Origin: CALCZU01 sp964396165
Lineage (GTDB): Bacteria > Bdellovibrionota > FAC87 > UBA2466
NCBI GenBank assembly: GCA_964396165.1
Contig: CAYNEF010000024.1
Span: 1-56,561, forward strand
Reading direction: 5' to 3'
Length of the DNA stretch: 56,561 bases
Numbering within the stretch: position 1 is the stretch's first letter; every line of letters starts with the position of its first letter. This document shows positions 52,120 to 56,561 of this stretch, in pieces. The notes under the pieces are model-generated. The model was not told the DNA's origin. It saw only the letters and a list, made by a program, of their open reading frames with translations, and made no database searches. The position numbers and the translations under genes are program-made.

Positions 52120-52801
52120 TCTCTATCTTGTCGGCGCTCCTCTTAATGAAGATGCGACTTTTACACCGGACGCCGTTGCCACCTTAAACAAATGCACTGT
52201 AGTATTTGCAGAGCAGAAAAAAGTTTTTGAAAAACAATCCAAACGCTCTGGCCTTTCTCTTATTGGAAAAGAAATAATCTATCTCGATAACTTAAAAGAC
52301 TACCGAGATATCGAAAAAGATCTCCTAAGCCGCAAAAATGTAGAAGCGGCACTGCTTTCTGATACCGGTATGCCTGTGTTATTTGATCCGGGGAACCAGA
52401 TTTTAAAGCTTTGTCGAAAATTAAAATTTCAGATTCATTCTGTTCCTACGGCGACTTCATGGGCTACCGCAGCATGTATTTCTGGTTACCAGCCCCCCTT
52501 TTTACTCGAAGGTTTTCTGCCACAAGAGAAAGAAGCACGCAAAGCCCGAATGAGTGCTCTTAAAAATGCAGCAGGCCATAAAATTTTAATGGAGACACCC
52601 TACCGGTATTCTGCACTGTTAAACGAGATCAAAGAGCTCCATGGCGACAAAACACCCGTGTTTTTAGCCTGGGAAATCGCAAGTCCCGCCGAATTTAACT
52701 TCTGGGGATCAGTGAGTGAACTCATCAAAATTTCTGAGCAGAAAAATTTAAAAAAAGGTGAGTTTGTTTTAATCCTAGAAGACGCTAGAATAAGATCTTA
52801 A
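52103..52801 (+). CDS. RsmI-like tetrapyrrole-methylase-fold methyltransferase, diverged
   Basis: 232 residues. The SAM-binding core resembles RsmI (16S rRNA C1402 2'-O-methyltransferase): LYLVGAPLNEDATFTPDAV in place of the usual LYLVATPIGNLxDIT, ALLSDTGMPVLFDPG in place of ALVSDAGTPxISDPG, and FLLEGFLPQEKEARKAR matching GF.P.K...R. The C-terminal extension of RsmI is missing. I chose the TTG at 52103 because GGAGG stands five bases before it. It begins inside the end of lptD. Substrate may differ from RsmI. Confidence 0.7.
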   Translation: MSLDSNLYLVGAPLNEDATFTPDAVATLNKCTVVFAEQKKVFEKQSKRSGLSLIGKEIIYLDNLKDYRDIEKDLLSRKNVEAALLSDTGMPVLFDPGNQILKLCRKLKFQIHSVPTATSWATAACISGYQPPFLLEGFLPQEKEARKARMSALKNAAGHKILMETPYRYSALLNEIKELHGDKTPVFLAWEIASPAEFNFWGSVSELIKISEQKNLKKGEFVLILEDARIRS

Positions 52802-52808
52802 ATCTCTT

Positions 52809-53906
52809 ATGTCTCAGCCCACACCACAAATTGGTCTTGTACTTCCCGCTGGTGGTGCACGTGCAGCATATCAAGTAGGCGTATTAAGATATTGCGCTAC
52901 AGCATTTCCTGAGTTCCGACCCAAAATTTTTACTGGTATTTCAGCAGGTAGTATCAATGCGTGCTTTCTGGCACAAGGCGATCCTTTTCCAGCCTCCACT
53001 AAAGAACTGTATGAACTCTGGACGAAACTCCAGTTTGATCAGGTTCTGAGAACCAACTTCCAGTCTGTCTTTTCGATGACTTCACGCTGGCTGTACGACA
53101 TGTTTATTTCGAAAGTCACAAGAAAACTTCTGTTAAAATCTTTACTGGATGCAAGCCCGCTCGCGCACACTCTTCTGTCGCATATCCATTTTTGGAAAAT
53201 CACAAGAGCCTTGCGTAATGGGCTTGTCGACGGGCTTGCTGTCAGTTGCACGAATTACCACGATGGCTCGACCGCCATTTTTTACGACTCTAAAGATCCT
53301 ATTATCCCTTGGGTGAGAGAACAAAGAAAAGCCATTCGCACTTCCATTCGCATGCGGCATATTATGGCAAGCTGTTCAATTCCGATTTTATTTGAACCTA
53401 TTCGTATCGGAGATTACCTCTACGGCGATGGCTCACTCCGTTTCAACTTTCCGTTTGGCCCTGCGATTCATTTAGGGGCAACGCATTTGTTTGCAGTCGG
53501 CATCCGCTGTCCAAAGCCTGAAAATGCTTTGGGGATCAAGCCTGATCACGTATCACTCGGGTTTGTCGCAGGCGCTGTAATGAACTCCATCTTTTTAGAC
53601 AGCATTGATGCAGATTATGAAAATGTTGTAAGAACAAATTTAGCGGCAGATGGCATTAGCGTTAAAAAAACCCCTGCCCTTTTGATTCGCCCTTCGCGTG
53701 ACTTAGGTGCCATGGCAAAAGATCATATTGATGAAGTTCCCTTTCACTTTAGACAAGTACTAAAAAGTTTGGCTAACCCCGAAGAGCTGGGCGATTTGCT
53801 CAGTTACCTGATGTTTTCGCCTCAGTATATTAAAGTTCTTTTGGAATTAGGAATGAAAGACGGGGAAAAAAACCACCAGCTTATCGCCGATTGGCTAAAG
53901 TCATAA
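52809..53906 (+). CDS. patatin-like phospholipase
   Basis: 365 residues, no signal peptide. Catalytic Ser45 in the nucleophile elbow GISAGS, oxyanion hole GLVLPAGGARAAYQVGV, and catalytic Asp207 in YGDGSL (Ser where most have Gly/Ala after the DG). A patatin family hydrolase acting on phospholipids or other lipid esters. It follows the RsmI-like gene by seven bases. The stop overlaps the convergent barrel gene by six bases. Confidence 0.85.
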   Translation: MSQPTPQIGLVLPAGGARAAYQVGVLRYCATAFPEFRPKIFTGISAGSINACFLAQGDPFPASTKELYELWTKLQFDQVLRTNFQSVFSMTSRWLYDMFISKVTRKLLLKSLLDASPLAHTLLSHIHFWKITRALRNGLVDGLAVSCTNYHDGSTAIFYDSKDPIIPWVREQRKAIRTSIRMRHIMASCSIPILFEPIRIGDYLYGDGSLRFNFPFGPAIHLGATHLFAVGIRCPKPENALGIKPDHVSLGFVAGAVMNSIFLDSIDADYENVVRTNLAADGISVKKTPALLIRPSRDLGAMAKDHIDEVPFHFRQVLKSLANPEELGDLLSYLMFSPQYIKVLLELGMKDGEKNHQLIADWLKS

Positions 53907-55541
53907 ACCAAGTCCCAGATCGAGTGCGAAAATAAACTCACCGTTAAAACTGCCGACTTCCACACGAGCTTGTTTTGTTTTTAAACTTGTAAGATAGACC
54001 TCCAGTAATCCTCCAAAACCTACCTTACTTTTACTTAAATCAAACTGCGAAGTAACCGCGCTTGAATAAGCTCCCAGAACGAATGGCCCCATCAGTTTAT
54101 GTTTTAATTCCAAAGCGCCGCCTGAAAGATGCTTATCACGGTAGCGAGAAGCTCTCACTCCAGGCAAATACAAATCGGATTTTACTTCCACAAGAGCGTC
54201 AAAGGGTGCATCGTCTGAGACAGATGAAGTGGCAAGTGCCAATTTAAAAAGCGTTGCCCAAAAATGTGTGTGGATTTCAGCATCCATATTCCATTTCTGA
54301 AAGCTGCAATTACTTAAGAGATCTTTTGCAGGGAAATAGCCGCGGAGCCGTACTCTTCCGCCTGAAAGAGAATAATCTTCGGCTTCCAAAAGATTTAACT
54401 CTGCACGTAAGTACCCGCCACTATAAAATTGATTATCGCCGGACAAATTTGCGAGTGTGGCTAAAGGCCCCTCTATGAGATCGGAAAGATGTCTTTGGTG
54501 AAACGCCCAACCGATACTCAAATCAAAATTTGGGACTAATTCTCTGGTAAATTCAAAATGCGAATTCCAGGTTTGAAACCTATAAATACTTTTATCGTCA
54601 GACTTTGAATCCATTCCTAGTCCAAAATATTCATCGACTGAATAGGCAACCCCAGTACCGATTCCCCATTGGTAGTCTTCAATAACTTCCGCATCCTTAT
54701 ATTGAATTTTAGCGCCTAGGTTTTTACGGGTACTGGCATTTAAGGTGATTGCGGCTGCTCTTCTTTGATCAAAAATTTTGTCATCCCAGATTTTATAAAG
54801 CGCTCCGACTCCATCCAGCTGGCTTGCGTACAAGCCGAATCTATTGCCGAAATTTACTCCCTGATTAAAGGCTCTTAAATGTGTTTGTGTTCGCCCGTAT
54901 TTCAGTTGAGATCTTAAATTATTCGCTTTTAGTGCAAGTGTTCGATTTTCATTAAAAGCGCTAACATTGCCACTTAATTGATAGGCATAGGTGATCCAAT
55001 ACGAAGTTTCGGAAAGTTCTGGATGTGTGCGTAAGAGCATCTGCAAATTGAGAATACTTTTGCCTAGTCGGGGAGCAACAGGTTCGCTGGATGCGAGCAG
55101 CACTCGGGCTTCTACATAATATACTTCCGAGGGGTCAACCTGCTTTTTAGCTTTAAGTAGTAATGCATTCGCTTTTTGAATGTGAATCAGTTTAGAAAAA
55201 GCGGTTTCTGATTGCGAAAGTTCTGAGTAGACAAGAGCGCAGCTTAAGGTAAACCGTGCACTGACTTCTTCTAGCTGGTTTAGTTCACAGATTTTTTCGG
55301 CTTTATTCAGGTAGAAAGCATATTCGTGGGGTTGCGATTCGAAATAAGCGCGTTCTGCCAGAAAGAAATAGTTTAAAACCTCTTCGTTTTTTTCCTCTGC
55401 AGTGAGCGGTGCTTTTAGTTTATATTTTTCAATAGTGCGATTAAGGGCATCCCTATCCAGCCTATCAAAAGCAGGATCGAGTACGCTTACAGGCGCTGCG
55501 AGAAGTGGAAATGAGATTAATAAAAGAAGGATTGTTCGCAT
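53901..55541 (-). CDS. secreted TPR plus outer-membrane barrel protein of unknown function
   Basis: 546 residues from the ATG at 55541 (a TTG precedes it by a codon). Signal peptide MRTILLLLISFPLLAAPVS. The N-terminal ~200 residues are helical, TPR-like (EEVLNYFFLAERAYFES, ALLLKAKKQVDPSEVYYVEA). The remainder has many amphipathic strands (SGGYLRAELNLLEAEDYSLS, GGLLEVYLTSLKTKQ) and ends in IFALDLGLGL, so a large barrel is likely. It starts 12 bases after the IHF-like gene on the same strand. Function unknown. Confidence 0.6.
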   Translation of the reverse strand: MRTILLLLISFPLLAAPVSVLDPAFDRLDRDALNRTIEKYKLKAPLTAEEKNEEVLNYFFLAERAYFESQPHEYAFYLNKAEKICELNQLEEVSARFTLSCALVYSELSQSETAFSKLIHIQKANALLLKAKKQVDPSEVYYVEARVLLASSEPVAPRLGKSILNLQMLLRTHPELSETSYWITYAYQLSGNVSAFNENRTLALKANNLRSQLKYGRTQTHLRAFNQGVNFGNRFGLYASQLDGVGALYKIWDDKIFDQRRAAAITLNASTRKNLGAKIQYKDAEVIEDYQWGIGTGVAYSVDEYFGLGMDSKSDDKSIYRFQTWNSHFEFTRELVPNFDLSIGWAFHQRHLSDLIEGPLATLANLSGDNQFYSGGYLRAELNLLEAEDYSLSGGRVRLRGYFPAKDLLSNCSFQKWNMDAEIHTHFWATLFKLALATSSVSDDAPFDALVEVKSDLYLPGVRASRYRDKHLSGGALELKHKLMGPFVLGAYSSAVTSQFDLSKSKVGFGGLLEVYLTSLKTKQARVEVGSFNGEFIFALDLGLGL

Positions 55542-55553
55542 CAAACGAGAAAA

Positions 55554-55898
55554 CTACTCGTTTGAATCGTCGTCGTCATCCTCGGAATCGCCAACGGCAC
55601 TGGGCAATGTGGTGGATTTGCCGTTGATACCGTCTCTTAGGATGCGGCTTGGCGTAAAGGTAAGAACTTTACGTGCAGAAATTTCCATCGCTTGTCCCGT
55701 CTGTGGGTTTCTTCCCATGCGGGCTTTCTTTGCGCGGACTCTGAATTTTCCAAAACCGGAAATTTTAATGACGCTACCTTTGCAAAGATCTTCTTTAATG
55801 TTTTCAAAGACCATTTCTACAAGATCAGCGGCTTCTTTTTTAGAAAATCCAACCTTCTCGTATACGGAATCGATGAGTTCTGCTTTGGTAAGGGTCAT
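55554..55898 (-). CDS. IHF alpha/HU-family DNA-binding protein with acidic tail
   Basis: 114 residues. HU/IHF fold with LTKAELIDSVYEKVGFSKK, IKISGFGKFRVRAKKAR and GRNPQTGQAMEISARKVLTF; the RNPQTG beta-arm with an extended C-terminal helix points to IHF alpha. The last ~20 residues add an acidic Asp/Glu/Ser tail (GDSEDDDDDSNE) not seen in E. coli IhfA. AGGAGA precedes the ATG by about seven bases. It bends DNA and takes part in recombination and regulation. Confidence 0.85.
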   Translation of the reverse strand: MTLTKAELIDSVYEKVGFSKKEAADLVEMVFENIKEDLCKGSVIKISGFGKFRVRAKKARMGRNPQTGQAMEISARKVLTFTPSRILRDGINGKSTTLPSAVGDSEDDDDDSNE

Positions 55899-56130
55899 TT
55901 AAAGTCTCCTTTTGGAGTAGATGATGTCTTACATATTATTATAGTAATATTTTCAACGATCTACAATTGCCTGCTGAAAAATTTAATTAACGCTAAGAGT
56001 CTATTCATTCTTACGCTCTTGTTAATTCGGCTCACGGGGATCGAAACCCTAAAGTGTCGTATAATATATATTATCAACTATCGCGAGATATCTAAGACGA
56101 TAGAGATTCACGAAAGGAATGCCGTACCTT

Positions 56131-56559
56131 TTAGTGGTGTTTCACAACACTCTTAGTGTTGTTGCCGTTTTTAATCAAAGCTTCTTTGCCATAGATGAAA
56201 CTTTCGCGGGAGTAATCAGCAAGCTCGTAGTTAGGCCCCATGCGAATCGCATCCACAGGACAAGCCTCTTCACACATGCCGCAAAACACACACCGAAGCA
56301 TATCGATGTTAAATTCCTTCGGAAATTTTTCAACTTTAGGATCTGGATGCTCAGCTGCAGTAATATGAATGCACGCTGCAGGACAAGCCGTTGCACACAT
56401 CATGCAAGCTGTACAACGGATATCGCCATTTTCTTTTACTGTTAAAATATGCAACCCGCGAAAACGTTTAGAATAAGCACGGCGCATTTCCGGGTAGGAA
56501 ATAATAGGCAAATTTTTCGGATTCAGGTTCCGGATAAAATGCTTTAGCGTAATCATCAT
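56131..56559 (-). CDS. nuoI: NADH-quinone oxidoreductase subunit I (at window edge)
   Basis: 142 residues, two 4Fe-4S clusters of the 8Fe ferredoxin type: CTACMMCATACP (Cys49, 52, 55, 59) and CVFCGMCEEACP (Cys90, 93, 96, 100). The N terminus with RFRGLHILT and the late GPNYELADYSRES match NuoI, which passes electrons within complex I. The ATG at 56559 (another at 56556) lies at the window edge, so an upstream start beyond it is possible. The 3' end runs into an inverted repeat (56144-56162) ahead of the IHF-like gene. Confidence 0.85.
   Translation of the reverse strand: MMITLKHFIRNLNPKNLPIISYPEMRRAYSKRFRGLHILTVKENGDIRCTACMMCATACPAACIHITAAEHPDPKVEKFPKEFNIDMLRCVFCGMCEEACPVDAIRMGPNYELADYSRESFIYGKEALIKNGNNTKSVVKHH
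56144..56162. repeat. inverted repeat at the end of nuoI
   Basis: ACAACAC (56144-56150) and GTGTTGT (56156-56162) with a 5-base loop lie within the last codons of nuoI. No T-run follows on the minus strand, so an intrinsic terminator is not well supported, although a stem at the gene end is suggestive. Confidence 0.35.
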
Positions 56560-56561
56560 GC

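Noticed and set aside
56030..56065. On the minus strand, GGGTTTCGATCCCC resembles a tRNA T-arm.
   Set aside because: The stem does not pair properly, and no acceptor, D or anticodon arm is found in the AT-rich flanks.

Overview
The window comes from a diderm (Gram-negative) bacterium. It encodes LptD, an Mla-type lipid transport operon, several signal-peptide-bearing beta-barrel candidates, lipobox lipoproteins, IHF, a quinone-type PyrD and NuoI. The mix of a Bdellovibrio-type helical-plus-HNH protein, a trypsin-like lipoprotein protease, paired PilZ-like proteins, a GAF/HD-GYP protein and many secreted proteins of unknown function suggests the Bdellovibrionota or a neighbouring lineage. That placement is inference from gene content only. 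The DNA is AT-leaning by eye. No rRNA, tRNA or CRISPR array was seen.

Layout. 1-4.4 kb: the end of an oligopeptide-type ABC permease, a PilZ-like protein, miaE coupled to a glycosyltransferase, and a beta-barrel protein. 4.4-10.8 kb (minus strand): two ABC ATPases, two MlaE permeases and one MCE (MlaD) protein, followed by a small barrel protein and a sensor histidine kinase. 10.9-16.7 kb: a periplasmic helical protein, a small barrel protein and a four-gene BMP-type nucleoside ABC transporter behind a good sigma70-like promoter. 16.8-21.8 kb: serine protease lipoprotein, GAF/HD-GYP protein, murJ and a REP-associated transposase whose 3' end carries a palindrome. 21.8-25.7 kb (minus): a leucine/isovalerate degradation block (biotinyl carrier, HMG-CoA lyase, enoyl-CoA hydratase, carboxyltransferase) in the order of the Bacillus yng operon but without a biotin carboxylase gene here. 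25.8-31.6 kb (minus): TPR lipoprotein, LysM protein, dprA, smg-like gene, topA. 31.6-39.7 kb: TldD/PmbA relative, ald, a GT2 polyprenol-sugar synthase, ligA, pyrD and a second barrel protein related to the one at 3.4 kb. 39.7-45.9 kb: envelope proteins of mostly unknown function, including two overlapping genes for secreted low-complexity proteins. 45.9-47.7 kb: an accessory locus. 47.7-56.6 kb: second PilZ-like protein, thiolase, lptD, an RsmI-like methylase, patatin, a large barrel protein, an IHF-alpha-like gene and nuoI at the edge.

The best candidate for something undescribed is the 46.1-47.6 kb locus. A 154-base repeat occurs twice in the same orientation. Outside an internal 19-base window, 132 of 135 bases are identical, and the two 19-base windows differ almost completely. 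Each copy can fold into several hairpins plus a long-range pairing, and each is followed 18-24 bases later by the palindrome AATATCGCGCGATATT. The first copy precedes a gene for an HNH nuclease-like protein, and a third palindrome touches that gene's stop codon. A fourth, solitary palindrome lies at 40.39 kb.

The second strong observation is in the Mla operon. The two ATPases carry complementary defects: one has a damaged signature motif, and the other lacks the catalytic Glu and the switch His. Paired together they would form one intact and one degenerate ATP site.
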